From Streptomyces antibioticus (GTDB taxonomy: Bacteria; Actinomycetota; Actinomycetes; Streptomycetales; Streptomycetaceae), in contig NZ_CM007717.1 in assembly GCF_002019855.1 (NCBI RefSeq), forward strand, positions 3,745,636-3,809,635: a stretch of 64,000 nucleotides of DNA, read 5' to 3'. The notes below the pieces were generated by a model, which made no database searches, had not been told where the DNA came from, and worked only from the letters and a program-made list of their open reading frames with translations. Numbering within the stretch: the first letter of the stretch is position 1; each line of letters starts with the position of its first letter. Positions 32,568-40,926 of this stretch are shown piece after piece. A program made the position numbers and the translations under genes.

Positions 32568-33044
32568 GTGAGCGAGAAGAAGGGACCGAGCATCCTGGCG
32601 GGCTTCAAGGCCTTCCTGATGCGCGGCAACGTCGTGGACCTGGCGGTCGCGGTGGTCATCGGCGCCGCGTTCACGAACATCGTGAACTCGGTGGTGAAGG
32701 GCGTCATCAACCCGCTGGTCGGCGCGATCGGCACCAAGAACCTCGACGGCTACAGCTCGTGCCTCCAGGACCCCTGCAAGGTCTCGGCGGACGGCACGGT
32801 GATCAGCGGCGTCCCGATCCTGTGGGGCACCGTGCTCAGCGCCACGCTGACGTTCGTGATCACGGCGGCGGTCGTGTACTTCCTGATGGTCCTGCCGATG
32901 TCGAAGTACCTGGCCCGGCAGGAGGCCCGCCGCAAGGCGAAGGAGGGCACCCGCGAGATGATCGAGGTGACCGAGCTGGAGGTGCTCAAGGAGATCCGCG
33001 ACGCGCTGGTCGCCCAGCGCGGCTCGGGCCACGACGGGCGGTAG
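32568..33044 (+). CDS. mscL: Large-conductance mechanosensitive channel MscL
   Basis: The 158-residue protein opens ILAGFKAFLMRGNVVDLAVAVVIGAAFTNIVNSVV, the MscL TM1 signature with the pore-lining Gly/Ala ridge. A periplasmic loop with two cysteines (SSCLQDPCKV) and TM2 (VLSATLTFVITAAVVYFLMV) follow, then a charged cytoplasmic helix. It releases solutes on hypo-osmotic shock. The GTG at 32568 follows GAGGAG by 10 nt; GTG 32544 is the longer alternative. A terminator separates it from the convergent small gene. Confidence 0.94.
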   Translation: MSEKKGPSILAGFKAFLMRGNVVDLAVAVVIGAAFTNIVNSVVKGVINPLVGAIGTKNLDGYSSCLQDPCKVSADGTVISGVPILWGTVLSATLTFVITAAVVYFLMVLPMSKYLARQEARRKAKEGTREMIEVTELEVLKEIRDALVAQRGSGHDGR

Positions 33045-33056
33045 CCACGCTGTTCG

Positions 33057-33086
33057 GGGCCCTGCGGGGGACGCTCCGCGGGGCCC
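33057..33086. terminator. Terminator between mscL and the convergent small gene
   Basis: GGGCCC-T-GCGG and CCGC-G-GGGCCC form a stem with an 8-nt loop, 12 nt past the mscL stop. Confidence 0.7.
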
Positions 33087-33111
33087 GGACGGGCCGGATC
33101 CGCGGCCGGTT

Positions 33112-33318
33112 TCAGATGTGGTGCGGCGGCTTCTCGTCGAGGAAGCGCCTGAGGTCGGCGGCGCTGTCCCCGGAGGGCGCGGGCCGCTCGCCCCAGCCGC
33201 GGTCCGTGTCGTCCGAGGACTGCTGGTCCAGCGGGTCGTCGAAGACCAGCGCGGCCTTCGGGGCGCGCGGCTCGGGAGCGTCGGGGCCGGCGGGACCGGC
33301 GGGGGCGGGGGTGCTCAT
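33112..33318 (-). CDS. Conserved small acidic protein (68 aa)
   Basis: The product starts at ATG 33318 with a Pro/Ala-rich stretch (MSTPAPAGPAGPDAPEPRAP), then KAALVFDDPLDQQSSDDTDRGWGE, and ends DLRRFLDEKPPHHI. The tail reads like a recognition motif shared by small Streptomyces proteins of unknown function. GGAGG lies immediately before the ATG (1-nt gap), so initiation may be unusual. No domain is recognised. It is convergent with mscL and divergent from the LtrA gene, 161 bp away. Confidence 0.65.
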   Translation of the reverse strand: MSTPAPAGPAGPDAPEPRAPKAALVFDDPLDQQSSDDTDRGWGERPAPSGDSAADLRRFLDEKPPHHI

Positions 33319-33479
33319 GCCTCCAGCGTACGGTCCCCGGCCCCCCGGACGATGTCCGCACCCTCCCCGCGGCCCCTCCCCCACCGTCCTGACCAGCCCT
33401 TCTCCCGACGCGACGACCCCTGCCGGGCCATGCGCCGCTCCGCGAGATTTTCGGCCGGATATCTGCTGTGCTGTGACGC

Positions 33480-34709
33480 ATGACGCCCAGCTCCACACCG
33501 CCGGCCACTCCGCCCGGCCCTCCCGAGCACACCCGGCCCCTGCGCCGACTCACCGCCCGTGGACGCGGCGAGGCACATCGGATCGCGACGCCGCTAGAGC
33601 TGTTCTTCGACCTGTGCTTCGTGGTGGCCATCGCCCAGGCCGGCGCCGAGCTGGTGCACGCCGTGGCCGAGGGCCATCCGGGGGAGGGCATCCTCAACTA
33701 CGCGATGATCTTCTTCGCCATCTGGTGGGCGTGGATGAACTTCACGTGGTTCGCCTCGGCGTACGACAACGACGACGTGCTCTACCGGATCGTCACCCTC
33801 GTGCAGATCGCCGGTGTGCTGGTCCTCGCGGCCGGGGTCTCGACGGCGTTCGAGGACCACGACTTCCTCGCCGTCTGGCTGGGCTACGCGATCATGCGGC
33901 TCGCCCTGTGCGTCCAGTGGCTGCGGGCGGCCCGGTCGGGCGAGGGCCCGGAGCGGACGACCGCGCTGCGGTACACCGGCGGCGTGCTGCTCTGCCAGGT
34001 CGGCTGGCTGGGGCTGCTGGTCCTGCCCGAGGGAGGCAGGCCGTGGGTGTTCCTGGTGATGGCCGTGCTGGAGATGTGCGTGCCGCTCTTCGCCGAGAAG
34101 GGCCACCAGACGGCCTGGCACCCGCACCACATCGCGGAACGCTACGGGCTGTTCACGATCATCGTGCTGGGCGAGACGATCGCGGCGGCCACGGTCGCCG
34201 TGAAGACGGGCATCGACGAGCACGACGCGCTGGACGAGCTGCTCCCGATCGCCGTGGGCGGGCTGCTGATCATCTTCGCCGCCTGGTGGATCTACTTCGT
34301 GGTGCCCATCCACGGCCATCTGCGCTCCAACCGGCAGGCGTTCCTGTGGGGCTACGGCCACTACGTGGTCTTCGCCTCGGCCGCGGCGATCGGGGCGGGC
34401 CTGGAGGTGGCGGTCGAGCAGACGGTCGGCAAGGCCCATCTCTCGACGCTGTCCGCGTCGGCCGCCGTGACCCTGCCGACCGCGCTGTACCTGCTCGCCG
34501 TGTGGGCGCTGCACGCCCGCCACTACAAGGTGGGGCTGGCCCAGCAGTTGGTGCTGCCGGTCACCGCGTTGCTGGTGATCTGCTGCACCTTCCTCGGCGA
34601 GTGGGCGGTCCTCGCGGCCGGCCTGGTGGCGACCCTGGCGGTGGCGACCGGGACGACGCTCACGGCCCGGGCGGCGTCGAGGGCGAGGGCGGCGCGGGCG
34701 GCCGGGTAG
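33480..34709 (+). CDS. Low temperature requirement protein A (LtrA) family membrane protein
   Basis: The 409-residue product has 10-12 helices and the LtrA landmarks TPLELFFDLCFVVAIAQAGAEL near the N-terminus and HHIAERYGLFTIIVLGETI in the middle. The family takes its name from a Listeria gene needed for growth at low temperature; the molecular function is unknown, and a transporter role is presumed. The ATG lacks a Shine-Dalgarno and may be leaderless. It is monocistronic. Confidence 0.88.
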   Translation: MTPSSTPPATPPGPPEHTRPLRRLTARGRGEAHRIATPLELFFDLCFVVAIAQAGAELVHAVAEGHPGEGILNYAMIFFAIWWAWMNFTWFASAYDNDDVLYRIVTLVQIAGVLVLAAGVSTAFEDHDFLAVWLGYAIMRLALCVQWLRAARSGEGPERTTALRYTGGVLLCQVGWLGLLVLPEGGRPWVFLVMAVLEMCVPLFAEKGHQTAWHPHHIAERYGLFTIIVLGETIAAATVAVKTGIDEHDALDELLPIAVGGLLIIFAAWWIYFVVPIHGHLRSNRQAFLWGYGHYVVFASAAAIGAGLEVAVEQTVGKAHLSTLSASAAVTLPTALYLLAVWALHARHYKVGLAQQLVLPVTALLVICCTFLGEWAVLAAGLVATLAVATGTTLTARAASRARAARAAG

Positions 34710-34743
34710 CCCGGTCGTCCAGCGCGGCCCCGGCCCCCTCGCC

Positions 34744-35799
34744 CTACCTTCTCGCGCCGCTCCCCCGGGTCTCCCCGGTCCCGTACAGCTCCGCGTACGA
34801 GTGCCACGCGCCGCCCTGTGACCGGGTCGGCTCGGCCGCGCGGACGGCGCGCACGATCGCGCGGGTCACCATGTCCGCGCCCGCCGCCAGGACGTCGTTC
34901 AGGGCGAGCGGGTGGGAGGTGTCGAGCGGGCGGGTGCCGGTGGCCAGGGCGAACACCGTGTCGCCGTCGTGGAGAAGATGCACCGGGCGTACGGCGCGCG
35001 CGATGCCGTCGTGCGCCGTGCCGGCGAGTTTCTGCGCCTGGGCCTTCGTCAGGTCGGCGTCGGTGGCGACCACCGCGAGGGTGGTGTTGAGGGGCGGCGG
35101 GGCGTTCTTCGCGGCGCTCTCGGCGAGGCGGCGGCGCGCGTCCTCGTGGACGTCCGTCGCCGGGTACGTCACGCGCCCCTGGAACAGTTCGCCGTACAGC
35201 GCGCCGGTCTCGGGGTCCATGACCGAGCCCGCCGCGTTGGCCACCACCAGGGCGGCGACCGTGATCCCGGAGTCGAGGACCGTGCTCGCGCTGCCGACGC
35301 CGCCCTTCATCGGCCCGACGAGAGCACCCGTGCCCGCGCCCACGCAGCCCTGCGGGACGGGCGCGCCCGGCGCGCTCGCGGCGGCCGCCTCGACCGCGGC
35401 ACGGCCGGTGGCCGCGTCGGGGCGGGCCCGGAAGTCGCCGCCCCGGCCGAGGTCGAAGACACAGGCCGCGGGCACCACCGGGACGACGTGCGCGGGGTCC
35501 TTGCCGACGAGCACCCCGCGTCCGCGCTCCTCCAGCCAGGCCATCACGCCGGACGCCGCGTCCAGCCCGTAGGCGCTGCCGCCGGTCAGGACGATCGCCT
35601 CGACGCGCTGGACGAGGTTGCGGGGGTCCAGTACGTCGGTCTCCTTGGTGCCGGGGCCGCCGCCGCGTACGTCCACGGCGGCGACGGCGCCGCCCTCCGG
35701 TGCGAGCACGACCGTCGTGCCGGTGAGCCAACCGTCGCCGGTGCGCGAGGCGTGGCCGACCCGCAGACCGGCGACGTCCGTCAGAGCGTCAACTGTCAT
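34744..35799 (-). CDS. P1 family (DmpA/ThnT-like) N-terminal nucleophile peptidase
   Basis: The 351-residue proenzyme begins MTVDALTDVAGLRVGHASRT and contains VLTGGSAYGLDAASGVMAWLEE, PMKGGVGSAS and LNTTLAVVATDADL. In P1 peptidases the chain self-cleaves before the nucleophile in this last region; Asn238-Thr239 is the predicted site, giving an N-terminal Thr as in ThnT rather than the Ser of DmpA. Members act as beta-peptidyl aminopeptidases or modify pantetheinyl groups. The ATG at 35799 is preferred over an upstream start at 35814. It is convergent with LtrA. Confidence 0.88.
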   Translation of the reverse strand: MTVDALTDVAGLRVGHASRTGDGWLTGTTVVLAPEGGAVAAVDVRGGGPGTKETDVLDPRNLVQRVEAIVLTGGSAYGLDAASGVMAWLEERGRGVLVGKDPAHVVPVVPAACVFDLGRGGDFRARPDAATGRAAVEAAAASAPGAPVPQGCVGAGTGALVGPMKGGVGSASTVLDSGITVAALVVANAAGSVMDPETGALYGELFQGRVTYPATDVHEDARRRLAESAAKNAPPPLNTTLAVVATDADLTKAQAQKLAGTAHDGIARAVRPVHLLHDGDTVFALATGTRPLDTSHPLALNDVLAAGADMVTRAIVRAVRAAEPTRSQGGAWHSYAELYGTGETRGSGARR

Positions 35800-36009
35800 G
35801 CCGGTCAGTCTCACCCAGCGCCTCGGGGGAATCGCCGAGGCGGCCGGGGAAGGGGGCGCGCGGCGAGCCGGGTCATTGTCCCGGTTCTGTCACGCGATGG
35901 TGTTCATGCTGACCGGGAGGGAACCCCTCCGGCGGCACGACCCCTCCTTCTCCACGTACTGGAGCGGATCACACCGGATCCCGCACATCACACGAAGCTG
36001 GAGCAGCCC

Positions 36010-37227
36010 GTGACAACGCCGGACATAGCAGCGCGGCGCACCCTGGGGGCCTGTGCCGCCCTGGTGATCGGCGCACTGACCCTCACCGCCTGCGGCGGCA
36101 GTGCCGACGCCGGGAAGGACGATTCCAAGGGCGGTTCGGCCGCCAGGACGTCCACCGCGAAGATCGTGATCTCGGCGAAGGACGGGTCGACGGGTGCGTC
36201 GATCAACACGACGGGTGTGAAGGTGAGCGACGGCAAGCTCACCGAGGTGCGGATGACGGTGGCGGGCGGCGGCGAGTCCGTGCCGGGCACCCTGTCGGCG
36301 GACGGCGCCAGTTGGAAGCCGAAGGAGCAGTTGGAGCGCGGCACGAAGTACGAGATCTCGGCGACCGCGAAGGACTCCAACGGCAAGACGGCCGCCGCCA
36401 ACTCGATCTTCACCACGGTCACCACGTCCGACAGCTTCATCGGCACCTACAGCCCGGACAACGGCACGACGGTCGGTGTCGGGATGCCGGTGTCGTTCAC
36501 CTTCGACAAGGCGATCAGCGACAAGAAGGCCGTGCAGTCGCACATCAAGGTCACCTCCAGCAGCGGTCAGAAGGTCGCCGGGCACTGGTTCGGGGAGCAG
36601 CGGCTGGACTTCCGGCCCGACGACTACTGGAAGGCCGGCTCCAAGGTCACGATGAAGATCGACCTGGACGGCGTGGAGGGCGCGAACGGCGTCTTCGGCG
36701 TGCAGAAGAAGACGGTGACCTTCACCATCGGGCGCTCGCAGGTCTCCACGGTCGATGTGAACACACAGACCATGACGGTGGTGCGGGACGGGCAGACGCT
36801 GAAGTCGGTGCCGATCTCCTCGGGCAGCGCACAGCACACGACGTACAACGGCCAGATGGTGATCTCGGAGATGTTCCCGCAGACCCGGATGAACAGCCAG
36901 ACGGTCGGCCTGGGCGGGGAGTACGACATCCCGGACGTGCCGCACGCGATGCGTCTGACGCAGTCCGGCACCTTCATCCACGGCAACTACTGGTACAACA
37001 AGGGCAATCCGCCGTTCGGCCGGGAGGGCACCAGCCACGGCTGCGTGGGCCTCGCGGACGCGCAGGGCGCACAGGGCGACACCCCGGCCAAGTGGTTCTA
37101 CGACAACTCGCTGATCGGCGACGTGGTGGTCGTGAAGAACTCCCCGGACAAGACGGTGGCGCCGGACAACGGGCTCAACGGCTGGAACATGTCGTGGGCC
37201 GAGTGGACGGCCGGCAGCGCCGGCTGA
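36010..37227 (+). CDS. L,D-transpeptidase lipoprotein (YkuD family)
   Basis: The 405-residue product is exported as a lipoprotein: signal helix CAALVIGALTLTACGG with lipobox LTAC and Cys28. Two Ig-like domains (about 40-130 and 135-250) precede the YkuD catalytic domain (SQVSTVDVNTQTMTVVRDGQ). The active-site region carries HGNYWYNKG and TSHGCVGL, with His343 and Cys345. Such enzymes make 3-3 peptidoglycan cross-links and resist most beta-lactams. GGAG lies 6 nt before the GTG. The gene is followed by an 8-bp tandem repeat beginning at the base after the stop. Confidence 0.93.
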   Translation: MTTPDIAARRTLGACAALVIGALTLTACGGSADAGKDDSKGGSAARTSTAKIVISAKDGSTGASINTTGVKVSDGKLTEVRMTVAGGGESVPGTLSADGASWKPKEQLERGTKYEISATAKDSNGKTAAANSIFTTVTTSDSFIGTYSPDNGTTVGVGMPVSFTFDKAISDKKAVQSHIKVTSSSGQKVAGHWFGEQRLDFRPDDYWKAGSKVTMKIDLDGVEGANGVFGVQKKTVTFTIGRSQVSTVDVNTQTMTVVRDGQTLKSVPISSGSAQHTTYNGQMVISEMFPQTRMNSQTVGLGGEYDIPDVPHAMRLTQSGTFIHGNYWYNKGNPPFGREGTSHGCVGLADAQGAQGDTPAKWFYDNSLIGDVVVVKNSPDKTVAPDNGLNGWNMSWAEWTAGSAG

Positions 37228-37307
37228 CCGGGAGGCCGGGAAGCCGGGAGACCGGGAAGCCGGGAGGCCGGGAGACCGGGAAGCCGGGAGGCCGGGAGAC
37301 CGGGAGG
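37228..37307. repeat. 8-bp tandem repeat (10 copies) directly after an L,D-transpeptidase gene
   Basis: Ten head-to-tail copies of CCGGGARR run from the first base after the stop codon. The last two bases follow the order GG, AG, GA, AG, GG, GA, AG, GG, GA, GG, so a 24-bp higher-order period is visible. Confidence 0.92.
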
Positions 37308-37364
37308 CCGAGCACAGGGCTGACCAGGAACGGGCCTTCGACCGGCCATTTCTGACAGATCGTC

Positions 37365-37393
37365 GGGCCGCGCGGGAACATTTCGCGCGGCCC
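37365..37393 (+). terminator. Terminator of the L,D-transpeptidase gene
   Basis: GGGCCGCGCG and CGCGCGGCCC form a perfect 10-bp stem with a 9-nt loop, followed by GGCCGTTTTC. Confidence 0.78.
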
Positions 37394-37498
37394 GGCCGTT
37401 TTCCCGGCGTACGTTTTCTCGGTTCCAGGACGCGATGTCCGACCGAGGGGCTACGGTATGCACCCACAAGGTGACATGCAGCAACGCCGGGAGAAGCC

Positions 37499-38245
37499 TT
37501 GAGCGTTCCGTACGAGACCGCAGCGTACGAACCAGCCGAGTCGCCCGAGTCTCCGGAGGAGCACCTCGCGCGACTCCTGGGTCGCGCCCTGAACTCGTTC
37601 GAGCTGCCGGACGACACGATAAGACGGCTCGACTGCGCGCTCGCCCACGACAGCTCGCTGCACTCCGCGCACCACAGTGCGGGCCTGCACCGCGAGACCT
37701 ACCGGCACACCTGGCTGCTGGCCGACGGTTGCGCGCTCACCCTGTGGGAGCTGGTCCACAACACCGCCCTCGGCAGCGAGCCGCAGCACGAGGTGTATGT
37801 CGACGAGGAGGAGCTGCGCACCGCCACGGCCCGGCTGCCGCTCCCCCAGGACGCGCCGGACTTCGAACTTCCGGTGATGGTGTCGCCGGCCCCGGTCCGC
37901 GCGCCCCGGCATGTGTATGTGCCGGACGACTCGGCGGACCACGCGCGTCGGCTGCTGCGCCGCGCGGAGAACTCCGACCGGCCGGGCGCGGACACGGCGG
38001 CGCTGCTGACGACGGCGTTCGCGCACCAGATCACGCAGGCGTTCGGGCGCCCGTGCCGTGCGGGGCGTATCGGACTGGGCTTCGCGCTCTACGAGCACGC
38101 GTTCCTGCTGCGGGACGGCCGGGAGATCTCCCTGTGGGAGGTCGAGCACACGGCGACGCCCGACGGACGGCACATGTGCGAGGTGTATCCGACCGAGGCG
38201 GAGGCCCGCGAGGCGATGGAACGGCGGGCGGCGCAGGTGTCGTAG
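37499..38245 (+). CDS. DUF6227 family protein
   Basis: The 248-residue product starts at TTG 37499, preceded by GGGAG, and begins SVPYETAAYEPAESPESPEE. Distinctive segments are LARLLGRALNSFELPDDTIRRLDCALAHDSSLHS and RETYRHTWLLADGCALTLWEL, with a related ALYEHAFLLRDGREISLWEVEH in the second half, suggesting an internal duplication of a small alpha/beta domain. I recognise it as a conserved Streptomyces family (DUF6227) without assigned function. It has no membrane segment or signal peptide. Confidence 0.78.
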   Translation: MSVPYETAAYEPAESPESPEEHLARLLGRALNSFELPDDTIRRLDCALAHDSSLHSAHHSAGLHRETYRHTWLLADGCALTLWELVHNTALGSEPQHEVYVDEEELRTATARLPLPQDAPDFELPVMVSPAPVRAPRHVYVPDDSADHARRLLRRAENSDRPGADTAALLTTAFAHQITQAFGRPCRAGRIGLGFALYEHAFLLRDGREISLWEVEHTATPDGRHMCEVYPTEAEAREAMERRAAQVS

Positions 38246-38283
38246 GGCTGTAGGGGTTGTTGGGGCCCTGCGGCGAGGCTTCG

Positions 38284-38583
38284 CTAGCCGGAGGCCGGGT
38301 CCGGGCGGCCGTCGCCGAGTTGCCGTACGAGGCCCGCGAAGGCGTCCTGTTCGGCGGGGGTCAGTTCGACGGCCTCGCGGTGCGGGCCCGGCTGGAGCTG
38401 GCTCGGCAGCGCGGGCAGCGTGGGATACGCCGGGTGCGCGGGGCGGGCGGCCCGCGCGGAGTTCGCCGCGGCCTCCTCCCGGAAGCGGCGCAGCATGCGG
38501 TTCATACCGATCAGCCAGGCGATGGAGGCCAGGGCGAGGAAGGTCATCCCCGTCAACTGGGAGATCGTGAGGTGCAGCGGCAT
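38284..38583 (-). CDS. Small membrane protein (99 aa)
   Basis: The product has one N-terminal membrane helix (LTGMTFLALASIAWLIGMNRML) followed by a basic RRFREEAAANSARAARP stretch and a cytoplasmic Pro-rich tail ending in a helix (LTPAEQDAFAGLVRQLGDG). No family is recognised. The ATG at 38583 has only a weak Shine-Dalgarno. A hairpin lies 16 bp upstream and probably terminates the fructose operon that reads in the same direction. Confidence 0.55.
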   Translation of the reverse strand: MPLHLTISQLTGMTFLALASIAWLIGMNRMLRRFREEAAANSARAARPAHPAYPTLPALPSQLQPGPHREAVELTPAEQDAFAGLVRQLGDGRPDPASG

Positions 38584-38599
38584 GCGGTCCAGTAGACAC

Positions 38600-38629
38600 C
38601 ACGGTCCGGGGCTTTCACCCCGGACCGTG
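38600..38629 (-). terminator. Terminator of the fructose operon
   Basis: CACGGTCCGGGG and its perfect complement form a 12-bp stem with a 6-nt loop, 76 nt beyond the fruA stop. Confidence 0.78.
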
Positions 38630-38705
38630 ATGTATCTCGCAGGTAGTACAGGTCACGCCAATGCCCTGTACGGAGCGAATCAGTTGTAACGGGGCGGGCC
38701 GGCCG

Positions 38706-40775
38706 TCAGGCCGCCACCGCCTGCTTGCTCCGCGCGGATATCGCGGCCGCGCCGCCCTCGGCCGCCGCCGGGCCGGTGCCGCCCGGGACCGGCTTGCGCA
38801 GGCCCTTGAGGACGACGACCAGGGCGGTCGTGACACAGACACCGGCCGCGATGGCGACCAGGTAGAGGAACGGGTTGCCGATCAGCGGGACCACGAAGAT
38901 GCCGCCGTGCGGGGCGCGCAGGGTGGCGCCGAAGGCCATCGACAGGGCGCCGGTGACCGCGCCGCCCGCCATCGAGGCCGGGATGACCCGCAGCGGGTCG
39001 GCCGCCGCGAACGGGATCGCGCCCTCGGAGATGAAGGAGGCGCCCAGGACCCAGGCGGCCTTGCCGTTCTCCCGCTCGGTCGGGGTGAAGAGCTTGCCGC
39101 GCACGGTGGTGGCCAGGGCCATCGCCAGCGGCGGGACCATACCGGCCGCCATCACCGCGGCCATGATCTTCATCGCGGAGTCGCTCGGGCTGGCGACCGC
39201 GATACCGGCGGTGGCGAAGGTGTAGGCGACCTTGTTGACGGGGCCGCCGAGGTCGAAGCACATCATCAGGCCGAGCAGGGCGCCCAGCAGGATGGCGTTG
39301 GTGCCGGTGAGGTCGTTCAGACCGTCGGTGAGGGCCTTCTGCGCGGAGGCGATGGGCTTGCCGATGACGACGAACATCAGGAACCCGACGATCGCCGAGG
39401 AGATCAGCGGGATCACCACCACCGGCATGATCCCGCGCACCGCCGCCGGGATCCGCACCTTCTGGATCGACAGCACCACTCCACCGGCGATCAGACCGGC
39501 GGCGAGTCCGCCGAGGAAGCCCGCGTTGATGGTGACGGAGATCGCGCCGCCGACGAAGCCCGGGACGAGTCCTGGCCGGTCGGCCATGCCGTAGGCGATG
39601 TACCCGGCCAGGACCGGCACCAGGAAGCCGAAGGAGACGACGCCGATCTGGAAGAGCAGCGCGGCCCAGCTGTCGGCCTGCGTCCACGTGAAGTGGTCCA
39701 TGACCGACGGCGCCTTGTTGATCTCGTAGCCGCCGATCGCGAAGCCGAGGGCGATCAGCAGACCGCCCGCGGCGACGAACGGGACCATGTAACTGACGCC
39801 GGACATCAGCCACTTGCGGAGCTTGGTGCCGTAGCCCTCGGAGGAGTCACCGGCGCGTTCCACCGGAGTACCGGTGCCCGGGGCGGCGCCGGCCGTCACC
39901 TCGCCGCGCTCGGCCTTGCCGCGCACCTCGGCGATCAGCTCGGCGGGACGGTTGATGCCCGCCTTCACCCCGACGTCGACGGTGGGCTTCCCGGCGAAGC
40001 GTTCCTTCTCGCGTACGGGGACGTCATGGGCGAAGACCACGCCGTCCGCGGCGGCGATCACGACCGGGTCGAGACGGGTGAACCCGGCCGAGCCCTGGGT
40101 CTCGACGGTCACCTCGACGCCCGCGTCCCGGCCCGCGTTCTCCAGGGACTCAGCGGCCATGTAGGTGTGGGCGATGCCGGTGGGGCAGGAGGTGACGGCG
40201 ACGATCCGGAAGGGGCGCGCGGGGGACGGCGGCGCGGGGTCGGAAGGTTCGGTGGTGGTGGCCGTGGCGGCGTCGGCGGAGGCCGCCGCCGACGCCGCCA
40301 CGGAGTCCTCGGAAGCGGCTTCCGGCCCGGGGGCCTCGTCCCCGCGGATCAGCGCCGCCGCCGTCGCCGCGTCGTCCGCGGAGCGCAGCGCGTCGGTGAA
40401 CTCGCTGTTCATCAACTGCCGGGCCAGGGAGGACAGGATCGTGAGATGCGCGTCGTCGGCACCGGCGGGCGCGGCGATGAGGAAGATCAGGTCGGCGGGG
40501 CCGTCCGCCGCGCCGAAGTCGATTCCGGCGGCACTGCGCCCGAAGGCGAGCGTCGGCTCGGTGACGTGCTCGCTGCGGCAGTGCGGGATGCCGATGCCGC
40601 CGTCGAGGCCGGTGGGCATCTGGGCCTCACGGGCGGCCACGTCGGCCAGAAAGCCGTCGAGGTCGGTCACCCGGCCCAGGGCCACCATGCGTGCGGCGAG
40701 CGACCGGGCCGCCGCTTCCTTGGTCTCGGCGGACAGGTCGAGATCGACCAGGTCCGCGGTGATCATGTCGCTCAT
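38706..40775 (-). CDS. fruA: Fructose PTS transporter EIIABC
   Basis: The 689-residue fusion has EIIA at residues 1-145 (phosphohistidine His65 in GIGIPHCRSEH). An Ala/Asp/Pro linker follows, then EIIB at about 188-285 (phosphocysteine Cys197 in AVTSCPTGIAHTYMAAE), and EIIC from about 318 with 8-10 helices (KWLMSGVSYMVPFVAAGG). It imports fructose as fructose-1-phosphate. AAGGAG lies 6 nt before the ATG at 40775; the longer frame to 40898 is a proline-rich artefact. It is last of fruR-fruK-fruA; the 151-bp gap before it is a long pyrimidine-rich tract. Confidence 0.94.
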   Translation of the reverse strand: MSDMITADLVDLDLSAETKEAAARSLAARMVALGRVTDLDGFLADVAAREAQMPTGLDGGIGIPHCRSEHVTEPTLAFGRSAAGIDFGAADGPADLIFLIAAPAGADDAHLTILSSLARQLMNSEFTDALRSADDAATAAALIRGDEAPGPEAASEDSVAASAAASADAATATTTEPSDPAPPSPARPFRIVAVTSCPTGIAHTYMAAESLENAGRDAGVEVTVETQGSAGFTRLDPVVIAAADGVVFAHDVPVREKERFAGKPTVDVGVKAGINRPAELIAEVRGKAERGEVTAGAAPGTGTPVERAGDSSEGYGTKLRKWLMSGVSYMVPFVAAGGLLIALGFAIGGYEINKAPSVMDHFTWTQADSWAALLFQIGVVSFGFLVPVLAGYIAYGMADRPGLVPGFVGGAISVTINAGFLGGLAAGLIAGGVVLSIQKVRIPAAVRGIMPVVVIPLISSAIVGFLMFVVIGKPIASAQKALTDGLNDLTGTNAILLGALLGLMMCFDLGGPVNKVAYTFATAGIAVASPSDSAMKIMAAVMAAGMVPPLAMALATTVRGKLFTPTERENGKAAWVLGASFISEGAIPFAAADPLRVIPASMAGGAVTGALSMAFGATLRAPHGGIFVVPLIGNPFLYLVAIAAGVCVTTALVVVLKGLRKPVPGGTGPAAAEGGAAAISARSKQAVAA

Positions 40776-40926
40776 CGCGAGCTCCTTCGCACGCGTATCG
40801 CCCGGGATGTGGGGTGGGCGAGGGTGGGGACGGGGGTGAGGTGGGGGGAGGCAAGGGGGAGGGGGAGGGTGGGAGTGCCGACGGTCAGGGCGCCGCACCG
40901 CGCGGGGCGTAACAGCAGGGGCGGCG

